Below, in pieces: positions 34,778 through 43,807 of a stretch of DNA of 64,000 nt. A program made the position numbers and the translations under genes. The stretch is from an uncultured Desulfosarcina sp. (GTDB taxonomy: Bacteria; Desulfobacterota; Desulfobacteria; Desulfobacterales; Desulfosarcinaceae): positions 83,798 through 147,797 of the forward strand of contig NZ_OY764191.1 in the NCBI RefSeq assembly GCF_963668215.1. The letters run 5' to 3'. A model generated the notes under the pieces. It did not search any database and had not been told where the DNA came from. It saw only the letters and a list, made by a program, of their open reading frames with translations. Each line of letters begins with the position of its first letter. The first letter of the stretch is position 1.

Positions 34778-35680
34778 ATGACAAAAAAAATAAAAGTATT
34801 GATGGTTGACGACGAAGCGCAGTTCCGGGAAACCACCCGGAAGCTTCTCAAGAAAAGAGGATTTGAAGTCATTATGGCCGGAAACGGCCGCGAAGCCCTG
34901 GACCAGTTGAACGAGCAGCCGGATGTCGTCGTGCTGGACGTTCGCATGCCCGATATGGACGGCAACGAAACCCTGGAAGAGATGCAAAAGCAGATCCCCG
35001 GTCTTCCGGTGATCATGCTCACCGGCCACGGCGCCGACGACAACGCCAGGCAGTCCCTCACCCAGGGCGCCTTCGACTACCTGTCCAAACCCTGCGATAT
35101 CGATATCCTGGCAGCGCGGATCGCGGATGCGGGCAAGACGCAAAAGACAGCCGGCGGTGAACCGGCCGAGCCCATGGTAGGCGATGTGATGATTCCCCTG
35201 GGCGAATACACCACCATCACGGAAAACCAGAGCGTGGCCGAGGGGATCGCAGCCCTGAAAGCCTCCTTTTCTCCCCATGTCCGCACCAGCCGGATACTGG
35301 AGACCGGCCACCGCAGCCTGCTGGTGTTCAACACCCAGGGAAAGATCAAGGGCATCCTGACCATCGTCGATCTTCTGGAGGCAATTCTGCCCGCCTATCT
35401 GACGGCGCCCAAGCCCTCCACGGCCGACAGCCTGCAATACTCGCCCATGTTCTGGACCGGCATGTTCACCCGCGAAACGCAGCATCTGGCATCCACCCCG
35501 GTGAGCGATCTGATGTCTCCTGCGCCTCCGACCATCGATGCCCGGGCCAATCTCATGGAGGCCGCTTACAGGATCGTGAACGATCGCTGCCGCCGCCTGC
35601 TTGTCGAGCAGGACGGCGAACTGGTCGGCGTTCTCCGGGAACAGGACCTGTTTTTCCAGTTCGAACGCATTCTGCCCTGA
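34778..35680 (+). CDS. response regulator fused to a CBS pair
   Basis: 300 aa. Residues 1-120 form a complete receiver (VDDEAQ, Asp in VVVLDVRMPDMDG, LTGHG, Lys in DYLSKP). Two CBS domains follow: VMIPLGEYTTITENQSVAEGIA to GILTIVDLL, and VSDLMSPAPPTIDARANLMEAA to GVLREQDLF. The fusion suggests output gated by an adenine nucleotide, linking the phosphorelay to energy state. AAAGGAG lies 9 nt before ATG 34778. No effector domain is present. Confidence 0.8.
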   Translation: MTKKIKVLMVDDEAQFRETTRKLLKKRGFEVIMAGNGREALDQLNEQPDVVVLDVRMPDMDGNETLEEMQKQIPGLPVIMLTGHGADDNARQSLTQGAFDYLSKPCDIDILAARIADAGKTQKTAGGEPAEPMVGDVMIPLGEYTTITENQSVAEGIAALKASFSPHVRTSRILETGHRSLLVFNTQGKIKGILTIVDLLEAILPAYLTAPKPSTADSLQYSPMFWTGMFTRETQHLASTPVSDLMSPAPPTIDARANLMEAAYRIVNDRCRRLLVEQDGELVGVLREQDLFFQFERILP

Positions 35681-35735
35681 AAAGGGCCGCCGCCCGGAAA
35701 CGGCATCTTTCTCACTCTGGCCGTTTCCGGGCATT

Positions 35736-35819
35736 CCCGCTCCCCGCTCCCCGCTCCCCTCGTCCCGCATCCCTCACCCCGCATCCCTCGTCCATCGTCC
35801 CTCATCCCTCGCCCCTCGT
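35736..35819. repeat. 12-unit 7-bp-period tandem array
   Basis: Units begin CCC in every seventh position: CCCGCTC three times, CCCTCGT, CCCGCAT, CCCTCAC and so on. It lies 55 bp after the stop of the receiver-CBS gene and before the regulatory sites of the next operon. No inverted partner was seen. Confidence 0.8.
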
Positions 35820-35834
35820 CTTTCCCGTCCGCAC

Positions 35835-35849
35835 TTTACAACCTGTAAA
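35835..35849. promoter_or_regulatory. activator palindrome TTTACA-N3-TGTAAA
   Basis: Palindrome with centre ACC, followed by GGACTGACAG. It is 106 bp before the -24 element at 35956. Confidence 0.6.
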
Positions 35850-35955
35850 ACGGACTGACAGACGTCCCCGGCCGCGACCGTTCACCCGCCATCCCAACAC
35901 AACTTATATCTTTATTAATCAATAGGTTATAAAGTTATCAATTCCCTTCGACCCA

Positions 35956-35970
35956 TGGCATGCCCATTGC
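35956..35970 (+). promoter_or_regulatory. sigma-54 promoter of kinase-transporter module 2
   Basis: TGGCATGCCCATTGC followed by TC, identical to the promoter at 23642. The transcript would start near 35982, about 100 nt before the DASS gene. No other gene lies in 35681-36081. Confidence 0.75.
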
Positions 35971-36081
35971 TCAAGGAATGGAGACCGGTATGAATGGAGA
36001 CCGTCATCGGTCACGACACAGGCGATAAACACGGAACCCCACCGTGAGGACTCAGGGTGGGGGCAGGATCAAGGAGGAAGC

Positions 36082-37767
36082 ATGTCACATCAAACCGCAG
36101 TGGACCCTGGTTACGACCCATTGCTGGCGGATGGCGCCGAAGACCGTACATGGTCGTGGAAAAACAGGCCGGGCTACAAACCCATTTTCTTTATTCTGGG
36201 AGCCCTGGTGTTTACCTTTTTCGTTATGCTGCCGCCCACCCAGGGCATGCTGGACATGGTACAGACCATCAGTCCGGCCGGATACGCGCTGCCCTCCGGG
36301 GCGAAAACCATCACGGATGCGGTCAACAAAAAGCTGCGTCCGGAAGCCTTTCACCAGCAGCAGGAAGGTGCCGAGAAAAGCGCCGCGTCCGGCCACGGGA
36401 AAGCAAAACCCCTGCTCACCCATTACCAGGTGGCGCAGATGGCCAAACTGACCGTCTGCATCCTCTTTCTGGCCGCGTTCCTGTGGGGAACCGAGGCCCT
36501 GCCCCTGGGGGCCACCGACATTCTGGTGGGCGTCATGCTCTATCTGTTCGCCATTTTGCCCATCAATGAAATCAGCCGGGCCTACATGAAAGATGCCGTC
36601 TTTTTCATTTTCGGCATCCTGGCCGTGGCCGTGGGGGTGGCCAAAACAGGCCTGGACAAGCGCATCGGTCTGATTCTGCTCAGCCGCATCAAAAGCGCCA
36701 AATCCTTTGCCTTCCTCTTTCTGCCCATGCTGGCCCTGTCGGCCGGCTTTCTTTCCGAACACGCCCTGGTGGCCCTGCTGATTCCCGTGCTCATGGGCGT
36801 CTACAAGGTAACCTGCAAAATGTACGGCGTGAAAAAGGACCGCGCCCTGGCAATCTTTTTGCTGCTGGGGGTCTGCTTCGCCGCCAACCACGGTGGTCCC
36901 GGTTCGCCGGCGGCCGGCGGCCGCAACGCCATCATGGTGGGGTATCTGGCCGACTACGGCATGCCGATCACCTTTCTGGAGTGGATGAAAATCGGCGTTC
37001 CCTTCGTGCCGGTGATGTCCTGGGTCATTGGCCTGTATATGTACCTGCGGCTCAAACCCAAATTCGTGGTCAAGGGCGTCAATCCCAGCGAAGTGGTCAA
37101 GGCCGAAGTGGAAAACATGCCCAAATTCGGCGGCCGCGAGGCCATCATGGCCGTGATTCTGGTCCTGCTGGTCGCGGCCTGGATCATCATCGGCGAACAT
37201 GCCGGACTGGGCGGCCCGACCTTGTACGCGGTGATGGCCATGTTCCTGTTCAAAATCATCAACTGGGAAGATGTGCAAAACGGTGTCGCCTTCGACGTGG
37301 TGGGCCTTTACGCGGCTGCCTGCGCCATGGGCGTAGCCCTCAAGTTTTCCGGCGGGGCCCTGTGGCTGGCCCAGACCTTCGTCAATCTGCTTCCGGAGGT
37401 TCTCACCAAAGGCGACGGCCTGGTGATCGGCGTGAGCCTGCTCACCGGCACCATGACCAATTTCATGAGCGACGGCGCCACGGTGGCGGCACTGGGACCC
37501 ATTGTGCTGCCCATGGCCACCCTGGCCAATGTGAGTGTCTGGAAGGTGGGGCTGATCACCTCGTTTTCCTCGTCTTTCGCCAACTTCCTGGTGGTCGGCA
37601 CCCCCAACAACGCCATCTGTTTCGGCATGGGCAGGGATCCGGAAACCGGCGAACGGCTGCTCGACGTCATGGATTTCGTCAAATACGGCCTGCCGGTCAC
37701 CATCCTGGCCTGGATCGTGCTCTGGTTCTGGGCGGTGCTGGGATATTGGCGGTTTCTGGCCTGGTAG
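36082..37767 (+). CDS. SLC13/DASS-type anion permease, module 2
   Basis: 561 aa. Helix 1 is near 33-50 and a hydrophilic segment of about 80 residues precedes helix 2. The signature loops match those of the module-1 permease rather than classical DASS: NHGGPGSPAAGGRNAIMVGY and MTNFMSDGATVAALGPIVLP. GGAGG lies before the ATG. It is the first gene of an operon with its own Cache kinase and receiver. Substrate unknown; a dicarboxylate or sulfur oxyanion is plausible. Confidence 0.75.
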   Translation: MSHQTAVDPGYDPLLADGAEDRTWSWKNRPGYKPIFFILGALVFTFFVMLPPTQGMLDMVQTISPAGYALPSGAKTITDAVNKKLRPEAFHQQQEGAEKSAASGHGKAKPLLTHYQVAQMAKLTVCILFLAAFLWGTEALPLGATDILVGVMLYLFAILPINEISRAYMKDAVFFIFGILAVAVGVAKTGLDKRIGLILLSRIKSAKSFAFLFLPMLALSAGFLSEHALVALLIPVLMGVYKVTCKMYGVKKDRALAIFLLLGVCFAANHGGPGSPAAGGRNAIMVGYLADYGMPITFLEWMKIGVPFVPVMSWVIGLYMYLRLKPKFVVKGVNPSEVVKAEVENMPKFGGREAIMAVILVLLVAAWIIIGEHAGLGGPTLYAVMAMFLFKIINWEDVQNGVAFDVVGLYAAACAMGVALKFSGGALWLAQTFVNLLPEVLTKGDGLVIGVSLLTGTMTNFMSDGATVAALGPIVLPMATLANVSVWKVGLITSFSSSFANFLVVGTPNNAICFGMGRDPETGERLLDVMDFVKYGLPVTILAWIVLWFWAVLGYWRFLAW

Positions 37768-37779
37768 GGAGCCATTCCC

Positions 37780-39447
37780 ATGAAACGAAGTCTTTATAAA
37801 AACCTTCGGATCAAACTGATCAGCATTACGCTGGTGCTTTCCGTCGGCCCGCTGGTTCTTCTGGGAACGGCGATCTACTACCAGTTCGGCAAGCTCTACA
37901 AGGAACGCATCGACGACCAGATCCATCACATGGCCCGTTCCCAGAGCCATGCGGTGGATGTATTTTTAAAGGAGCGCACCACCATCCTGGCCATGATGGT
38001 CGAGACGCAGTCTTTCGAGGATCTGAGCAATCAGGAGAACCTTACCCGCCTGTTCTGGAAAATCAACCAGCGGGCCGAGGGGCTCGGCCTGGTGGACCTG
38101 GGCGTCATCGACAATCAGGGCAATCAACTGGCCTATTGCGGCCCCTATAACCTCAAAGGCCTGAACTACTATCAGCAGCCGTGGTTCGACCAGGTACTGC
38201 GCCGCGGAAAGTTCATCAGCGACGTATTCATGGGGTACCGCCAGGTGCCCCACATCATTATCGCCGTCAAGGGGGCCTGTGACAACAATTGCTGGATCCT
38301 GCGGGCCACCATCGATTCGGAGATCTTCAACCGCCTGGTGCGAAGCGCCCAGGTGGGCACCAGCGGCGACGCCTATATCGTCAACCGGCAGGGTGTGTTC
38401 CAGACCCGCCCGCGCTTCGAAGGGGCGATTCTGGCGCAGTCCGACATCGATACCCAGCAATTCGGAGAAGGCACCACCGTCGTTGAAAAAAGAGAAGAGG
38501 GCGGCGATATCCGCTTCATCGGCGGCGCCTGGCTCAAGGACAGCGAATGGATGCTGGTCATCAGCCAGATCGCCGGCCAGCGGCACGGCTGGCTATCCGG
38601 CATCCGCAATACGGAGATTCTGATCATCGCCACCGGCTGCCTGGTGATTCTGTTCGCCATCGTCCTGATCTCCCACACCCTGGTCAACCACCTGGAACAG
38701 ACCGATAGTGAAATGAACGAACTCAACGCCCAGTTGATCCAGCAGGACAAGCTGGCGGCTTTGGGAAAGATGGCCGCGGGCATTGCCCACGAGATCAACA
38801 ACCCGTTGGCCGTCATCGGCGAAAAGGCAGGCTGGATGGAGGATCTGCTGGCTGAAGAGGAGTTTAAGGACAGTGACAATTACAAGGAATTCGCCGCCTC
38901 CATCGCCAAGATCGAAGACCATGTGGACCGGGCCAGGAAAATCACCCACCGCATGCTGGGGTTCGCCCGCCGCATGGAACCGCGGCTGGACGATGTGGAA
39001 GTCAACCAGGTGCTGGACCAGACCATCGATATCCTGGCCAACCATGCCAGCATCAACGACATCGAGATCCACAAAAGCTTCGCCGACCGCCTGCCGGTCA
39101 TCGCCAGCGACCAGTCCCAGCTCCAGCAGGTTTTCATGAACCTGATCAACAACGCGATCGACGCCATCGGCAAGGACGGCAGCATCGACGTTCGCACGCA
39201 GCTGGACAAGGGATGGATCCGGGTCCTCATTCAAGACGACGGTCCCGGCATTTCCGAAGCCGTGCAGAAGAAGATCTTCGACCCCTTTTACACCACCAAA
39301 CCCAACGGCAAGGGAACCGGACTGGGACTGTCCATCAGCTACAACATCATCGAAAAACTGGGCGGCCGCATCGCCGTTGACAGCACCCTGGGCAAGGGAA
39401 CCACCTTCACGGTATCGCTGCCCCTGGTGCTGCCGGAAAAAAAGTAA
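37780..39447 (+). CDS. Cache-domain sensor histidine kinase, module 2
   Basis: 555 aa, collinear with the module-1 kinase. N-terminal helix; extracytoplasmic Cache region with RRGKFISDVFMGYRQVPHIIIAV and GDAYIVNRQGVFQ; second helix about 285-305. The phospho-His is in LGKMAAGIAHEINNPLAVIG, and the ATPase has DDGPGISEAV, FDPFYTTKPNGKGTGLGLSI. Two Cys occur in the Cache segment VKGACDNNCWILR. It starts 12 bp after the permease gene. Confidence 0.88.
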   Translation: MKRSLYKNLRIKLISITLVLSVGPLVLLGTAIYYQFGKLYKERIDDQIHHMARSQSHAVDVFLKERTTILAMMVETQSFEDLSNQENLTRLFWKINQRAEGLGLVDLGVIDNQGNQLAYCGPYNLKGLNYYQQPWFDQVLRRGKFISDVFMGYRQVPHIIIAVKGACDNNCWILRATIDSEIFNRLVRSAQVGTSGDAYIVNRQGVFQTRPRFEGAILAQSDIDTQQFGEGTTVVEKREEGGDIRFIGGAWLKDSEWMLVISQIAGQRHGWLSGIRNTEILIIATGCLVILFAIVLISHTLVNHLEQTDSEMNELNAQLIQQDKLAALGKMAAGIAHEINNPLAVIGEKAGWMEDLLAEEEFKDSDNYKEFAASIAKIEDHVDRARKITHRMLGFARRMEPRLDDVEVNQVLDQTIDILANHASINDIEIHKSFADRLPVIASDQSQLQQVFMNLINNAIDAIGKDGSIDVRTQLDKGWIRVLIQDDGPGISEAVQKKIFDPFYTTKPNGKGTGLGLSISYNIIEKLGGRIAVDSTLGKGTTFTVSLPLVLPEKK

Positions 39448-39574
39448 AACCCCTTTTTGACGAAAGCCGATCGATTTGCTTTACTTTCGATAATAAAAAA
39501 GGGATTCAGGCATAATCAGAGAACCCAATTTGGTATTGAGGAACCATCCGTAAAAATAAAAAGGAGACCGAGCC

Positions 39575-40030
39575 ATGCATACATTCAGGATTCTGGTCGT
39601 TGACGACGAAGTCGATTTTCTGGAAACCATCGTCAAACGGCTCAACAAACGCAAACTGGATGCAGTCGGCGTTACCAGCGGCGAGGAGGCCATCCAGGCC
39701 CTGAAAGAAAAGCTCTACGATGTGGTGCTGCTGGACATCAAAATGCCCGGCGGTATGGACGGCATCGAGACGCTGCGGGAGATCAAACACCTTCAGCCCC
39801 TGGTGGAGGTGCTGCTGCTCACCGGCCACGCGTCGGTGGAGACCAGCATCGAAGGCATGAAACTGGGGGCCTTCGATTACCTTCTCAAGCCCATGAAATT
39901 CGAAGACCTGCTCACCAAAATGGCCCAGGCTTTCGAAAAAAAAGCCAACCATGACTCCAAGATACGCAACGCCAAGATCCAGGAACTGATCCGTTACCCC
40001 AGCCGGGTCTTCGAGCAGGAAAAAGAGTAG
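39575..40030 (+). CDS. response regulator, single receiver, module 2
   Basis: 151 aa. VVDDEVDF, Asp in VVLLDIKMPGGMDG (one extra Gly in the loop), LLTGHA, Lys in DYLLKPMKF, then a charged helical tail. AAAAGGAGA precedes the ATG. It is the likely partner of the kinase at 37780. Confidence 0.85.
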   Translation: MHTFRILVVDDEVDFLETIVKRLNKRKLDAVGVTSGEEAIQALKEKLYDVVLLDIKMPGGMDGIETLREIKHLQPLVEVLLLTGHASVETSIEGMKLGAFDYLLKPMKFEDLLTKMAQAFEKKANHDSKIRNAKIQELIRYPSRVFEQEKE

Positions 40031-40099
40031 CCAGGAAGGGGGGCGGGCAAAACGGCCGACAACGCGGCAAAATCGGATGAGGAACGCCAGATTCGCAAT

Positions 40100-41284
40100 G
40101 TGGCGGGGATGTCGTTCGGCTTGAATTTGTTGCTTGCCCTCATGAAAGCGATCCTTTCCTATCTTTCGGGCAGCCTCGCCATAACCGCCAGCGCCATCGA
40201 CTCGGGAACGGATGCCGTCGCCTCTTTCGCCATTTTTATCGGGATTCTGCTCTCGGGAAAAAAGTTCCGGTCGTTTCCCATGGGCCTGTACAAGCTGGAA
40301 AACGTCGCTGCGGTAATCATTGCGATCTTCATATTCATCGCCGGTTACGAGATGATGGTAAGGATTCTGCAACCGGCTGAAAGTACCCCAACCATATCCC
40401 CGGCAACCATTTTTTTAATTTTTGCGGGAACGGTGGCCGCGTTTCTTTTTGGCCGGTTTGCCACCGCCGCCGGCAAGAAGACCGAATCGCCGACCCTGAT
40501 CGCCGAGGGTCGGCATCGACAGGTGGATGTCCTGGCCTCCATGGTTGTCCTGGCGTCCATCACCGTCAGCTATTTCGATGTCACGATTCGTTTTCTGGGC
40601 CTTTCCATCGATCGGATCGCCGCCGTACCGATCCTTTTTTTCATCGTCAAGGCTGGGTGGGAATTGCTCCTGGACGGCATGCGGGTGCTGTTGGACGCAT
40701 CCATTGACGCCGATAGCCTGTACCGGATACGCACGATTATCGACGGCCATCCGAAGGTTGACGAGATCCAGTCGCTCATCGGCAGAAGCGCAGGCCGTTT
40801 CCGATTTATCCAGGGAGTCATCACCGTAAAGACCAAAAACCTGGAAGAGGCTCAGCGCATCCGTGAGGAGATCGAAACGAAAGTCCGCGATCGGGTACCC
40901 CATATGGAAAAGATCATGATCCACTGCGGGCCTCAGGTCCGAACCCACGAACTGCTGGCTTTGCCGCTTTACGACAGGCAAGGTCGCATCAGTGCCCATT
41001 TCGGAGAAGCGCCGTACTTCGGGTTTGTACGCATCGGGCTGAAAGACAAATCCGTCGAACGCATGGGTATCGTGGAAAATCCTCACCGCTCGGTCGAAAC
41101 CGCCAAAGGCATCCGGGTGGCGGAGTGGCTGATTTCCCAGGATGTGGACCATGTGGGCATGAAGGAAGATATTTCGCTCAGGGGACCGGGTTACGTGCTG
41201 TCCAATGCAGGTGTGCAAACCCATCGTACCCATGAGGAAACCATCGACCGGGCTACAGCGGCAATCGTCGCCGAGATCGTATGA
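40100..41284 (+). CDS. CDF metal transporter fused to a NifX-like domain
   Basis: 394 aa from GTG 40100. Residues 1-190 are a cation-diffusion facilitator with metal residues in AIDSGTD (DxxxD) and RHRQVD (HxxxD), followed by its cytoplasmic domain to about 285. The C-terminal 105 residues (DRQGRISAHFGEAPYFGFV, then HEETIDRATAAI) match the NifX/NafY dinitrogenase-cofactor fold. The family exports iron, zinc or manganese; the cofactor-binding fusion favours iron. Upstream, a strong GGAAGGGGGG (40034) points to ACG at 40052 as start, which would add TADNAAKSDEERQIRN. No ATG, GTG or TTG exists in frame between the upstream stop and 40100. Confidence 0.75.
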   Translation: MAGMSFGLNLLLALMKAILSYLSGSLAITASAIDSGTDAVASFAIFIGILLSGKKFRSFPMGLYKLENVAAVIIAIFIFIAGYEMMVRILQPAESTPTISPATIFLIFAGTVAAFLFGRFATAAGKKTESPTLIAEGRHRQVDVLASMVVLASITVSYFDVTIRFLGLSIDRIAAVPILFFIVKAGWELLLDGMRVLLDASIDADSLYRIRTIIDGHPKVDEIQSLIGRSAGRFRFIQGVITVKTKNLEEAQRIREEIETKVRDRVPHMEKIMIHCGPQVRTHELLALPLYDRQGRISAHFGEAPYFGFVRIGLKDKSVERMGIVENPHRSVETAKGIRVAEWLISQDVDHVGMKEDISLRGPGYVLSNAGVQTHRTHEETIDRATAAIVAEIV

Positions 41285-41413
41285 ATGCCGTCGACAACCG
41301 CTCTTTCTGTAATTAGACAAAAAACTTTTTTAATGCCAAAATAATGGTTCGCGCCCGACCGGCGATATCGGTCCGGATGTTGGACATCGCATTTCTGCGC
41401 CTGTCCGAAGGCC

Positions 41414-41426
41414 TTACAGTCTGTAA
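41414..41426. promoter_or_regulatory. activator palindrome TTACA-N3-TGTAA
   Basis: Palindrome with centre GTC, followed by TCCTGACAG as after the site at 35835. It is 98 bp before the -24-like element at 41524. Confidence 0.55.
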
Positions 41427-41523
41427 AAAATCCTGACAGTCAGATTTCTTTACACCACCCCGATTTTTTCTTCAAAATCGTTTTCTCACCTTTATTTCAA
41501 TCAGTTAGGAAATTCCGCACAAT

Positions 41524-41538
41524 TGGCACCGAATTTGA
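41524..41538 (+). promoter_or_regulatory. probable sigma-54 promoter, module 3 (imperfect -12)
   Basis: TGGCACCGAATTTGA has a perfect -24 half (TGGCAC) and correct spacing, but the -12 core reads TTGA, not TTGC. The position, 76 nt before the kinase start and 98 bp after the palindrome, supports it. Nothing else was seen in 41285-41599. Confidence 0.45.
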
Positions 41539-41599
41539 TGAGTAGTTGGCGGCTTTGCGTCGATCAGGTTTGTTCAACCCATTACCGGCAGGAGCGGGT

Positions 41600-43336
41600 A
41601 TGACCCAGAATCCAAGTCCATTGACGTCTCATTATCGGTCTCTCACACGCAACATCGTGCTGCTGGTCATATTTGTCTCCTTTACGCCCATGGTCCTGGT
41701 CACGGGGATCATCCTCAGGCAATTCAGCGCCTCCCACCATGAAAAAATCCGCGCCCATCTGGAGGAGCTGGTCCTCAAGCATCAGCAGAACATCGACAGT
41801 TTTCTTGAAGAGAAAGTCATGGACATCCGCTTTCTGGCCGACGCCATCGACTTCGACACCATCGGCGAAAAGGATGACGCCAGCGACCACCTGAACCGCC
41901 TGCAAAGCGCTTTCGGCACCGTGTTCGTCGATCTCGGCGTGGTGGACGAACAGGGTCAGCAGGTGGCCTACGCCGGACCGTTCAAACTTGCAAAAGCGCG
42001 CTACGAAGAGGCCGACTGGTTCAAAAAGGCCATCAACAATCCGTACGTTATCAGCGATGTGTTTCTGGGTCTCAGGCGTTCGCCCCACTTTATCATCGCC
42101 GTGCGCAAGAACTGGAAGGGTCGCAAATGGATCATCCGGACCACCATCGATTTTCTCTCTTTCAACCGGCTGGTGGAAAACGTGCGCATCGGCGAAACCG
42201 GTTTCGCCTATATCCTCAACCGCGAAGGGCAATTTCAGACCCAGCCCAGCTTCGACTTCACCCCGACCCTGGACATTTACAACAACTACTTCGAAGCCCT
42301 CGAAAGGGGTGACAAAACCGTTGAAATGCAGGAACGGCCCGACGGCTACGGTGTGAAAAGCCTGTACGTATCGGCCCTGCTCAAGGGCGGAGACTGGCTG
42401 CTGGTCTACAAACAGGCCAGCCGGGATGCTTACTCCGATCTGCACAAGGCCCAGTTCATCGCGCTTTTCTTCCTGGTTCTGGGAGGCGTGGCCATCGTGG
42501 CCATGGCCGTCTGGCTCTCCGCCAGAATGGTCCGGCGCATGGCGTCCTCGGAGCAGGAAAAAGAGATCATGAACCAGCAGGTCATCGAAACCGGCAAACT
42601 GGCCTCGGTGGGCGAACTGGCCGCCGGCATCGCCCACGAAATCAACAATCCGGTGGCCATTATGGTGGAGGAGGCCGGCTGGCTCCAGGATCTCATGGAA
42701 GACGGCGCCTTTAAAAGCCAGGAAGACATCGCGGAGTTCGAACGGGCTTTGGAGCAGATCCGCACCCAGGGCAAACGCTGCAAGGCGATCACCCACAAAC
42801 TGCTCAGCTTCGCCCGCAAGACCGATTCGCGCATCGAAGACTTCGAGATCGGTCCTTTAATCGAAGAGGTGGTGGTCCTTTCCGCCCAGCGGGCCAAATA
42901 CAGCAACGTCGAGTTGACCACCCATCTGGAGCCCAAACTGCCGGCCATCTCCGCGTCCCATTCGGAGTTGCAGCAGGTCTTTCTCAACCTGATCAACAAC
43001 GCCCTGGACGCCATGGACAAAACCGGGGGAAAGCTGGATATCAGCGCCCGCCAGGAATCGGACCAGATCCTCATCGCGGTGGCCGACAACGGACCGGGCA
43101 TTCCCAAGGCCAATCTGGCCCGTATTTTCGATCCATTTTTCACCACCAAACCGGTGGGCAGCGGCACCGGCCTGGGCCTGTCCATCTGCTACGGCATCAT
43201 TCACAAGATGGGCGGAGAAATTAAAGTCAGCAGTGCGGTGGATGTGGGCACGACCTTCGAGATCCGCATCCCCATCGCACAGGAAAGCGATGCTGAAAAC
43301 GAAGAAGATAACGATGTTGCCAGCCGGAACAACTAG
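41600..43336 (+). CDS. Cache-domain sensor histidine kinase, module 3
   Basis: 578 aa, third paralogue. First helix VLLVIFVSFTPMVLVTG; Cache region with NPYVISDVFLGLRRSPHFIIAV and GFAYILNREGQFQ; second helix about 290-315. The phospho-His is in VGELAAGIAHEINNPVAIM, and the ATPase has DNGPGIPKANL, FDPFFTTKPVGSGTGLGLSI. GGAGCGGGT precedes ATG 41600; the open frame extends to 41546 without a ribosome site. It is followed by three receiver genes. Confidence 0.88.
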   Translation: MTQNPSPLTSHYRSLTRNIVLLVIFVSFTPMVLVTGIILRQFSASHHEKIRAHLEELVLKHQQNIDSFLEEKVMDIRFLADAIDFDTIGEKDDASDHLNRLQSAFGTVFVDLGVVDEQGQQVAYAGPFKLAKARYEEADWFKKAINNPYVISDVFLGLRRSPHFIIAVRKNWKGRKWIIRTTIDFLSFNRLVENVRIGETGFAYILNREGQFQTQPSFDFTPTLDIYNNYFEALERGDKTVEMQERPDGYGVKSLYVSALLKGGDWLLVYKQASRDAYSDLHKAQFIALFFLVLGGVAIVAMAVWLSARMVRRMASSEQEKEIMNQQVIETGKLASVGELAAGIAHEINNPVAIMVEEAGWLQDLMEDGAFKSQEDIAEFERALEQIRTQGKRCKAITHKLLSFARKTDSRIEDFEIGPLIEEVVVLSAQRAKYSNVELTTHLEPKLPAISASHSELQQVFLNLINNALDAMDKTGGKLDISARQESDQILIAVADNGPGIPKANLARIFDPFFTTKPVGSGTGLGLSICYGIIHKMGGEIKVSSAVDVGTTFEIRIPIAQESDAENEEDNDVASRNN

Positions 43337-43365
43337 GCCAAAGACAACGAAAGGAGAGAACACCC

Positions 43366-43800
43366 ATGGCAATCGCAACGATCATGCTTGTAGACGACGA
43401 AGTCCCCTTTGTGGAGGCAATGACCAAGCGCCTGAAACGACGGGACCTTGAAGTGGAGCAGGCCTTCAGCGGCGACGAGGCCCTGAAGAAATTGACCGAT
43501 GACAGCAAGGCGGAAGTCGTCATCCTGGATGTCAAGATGCCCGGCATGGACGGCGTCGAGACCCTTCAGGCCATCAAAAGGCAGGTGCCCCTGGTCGAGG
43601 TGATCATGCTCACCGGCCATGCCACCGTGGAGTCGGCCATCGAGGGGATGAAACTGGGTGCTTTCGATTACCTGCTGAAGCCATGCGACATGGATCACCT
43701 GCTCGCAAAGGTGTCGGAAGCAGCCGCCAAGAAACGTCAGCACGAGGAGAAGATCACCAATGCCCGAATCAAGGAGATCACGGCAAGGCGAGCATACTGA
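43366..43800 (+). CDS. response regulator, single receiver (first of three)
   Basis: 144 aa. LVDDEVPF, Asp in VVILDVKMPGMDG, LTGHA, Lys in DYLLKPCDM, with a helical tail HEEKITNARIKEI. GAAAGGAGA precedes the ATG. It starts 29 bp after the kinase stop. Confidence 0.85.
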   Translation: MAIATIMLVDDEVPFVEAMTKRLKRRDLEVEQAFSGDEALKKLTDDSKAEVVILDVKMPGMDGVETLQAIKRQVPLVEVIMLTGHATVESAIEGMKLGAFDYLLKPCDMDHLLAKVSEAAAKKRQHEEKITNARIKEITARRAY

Positions 43801-43807
43801 GCCGGCG

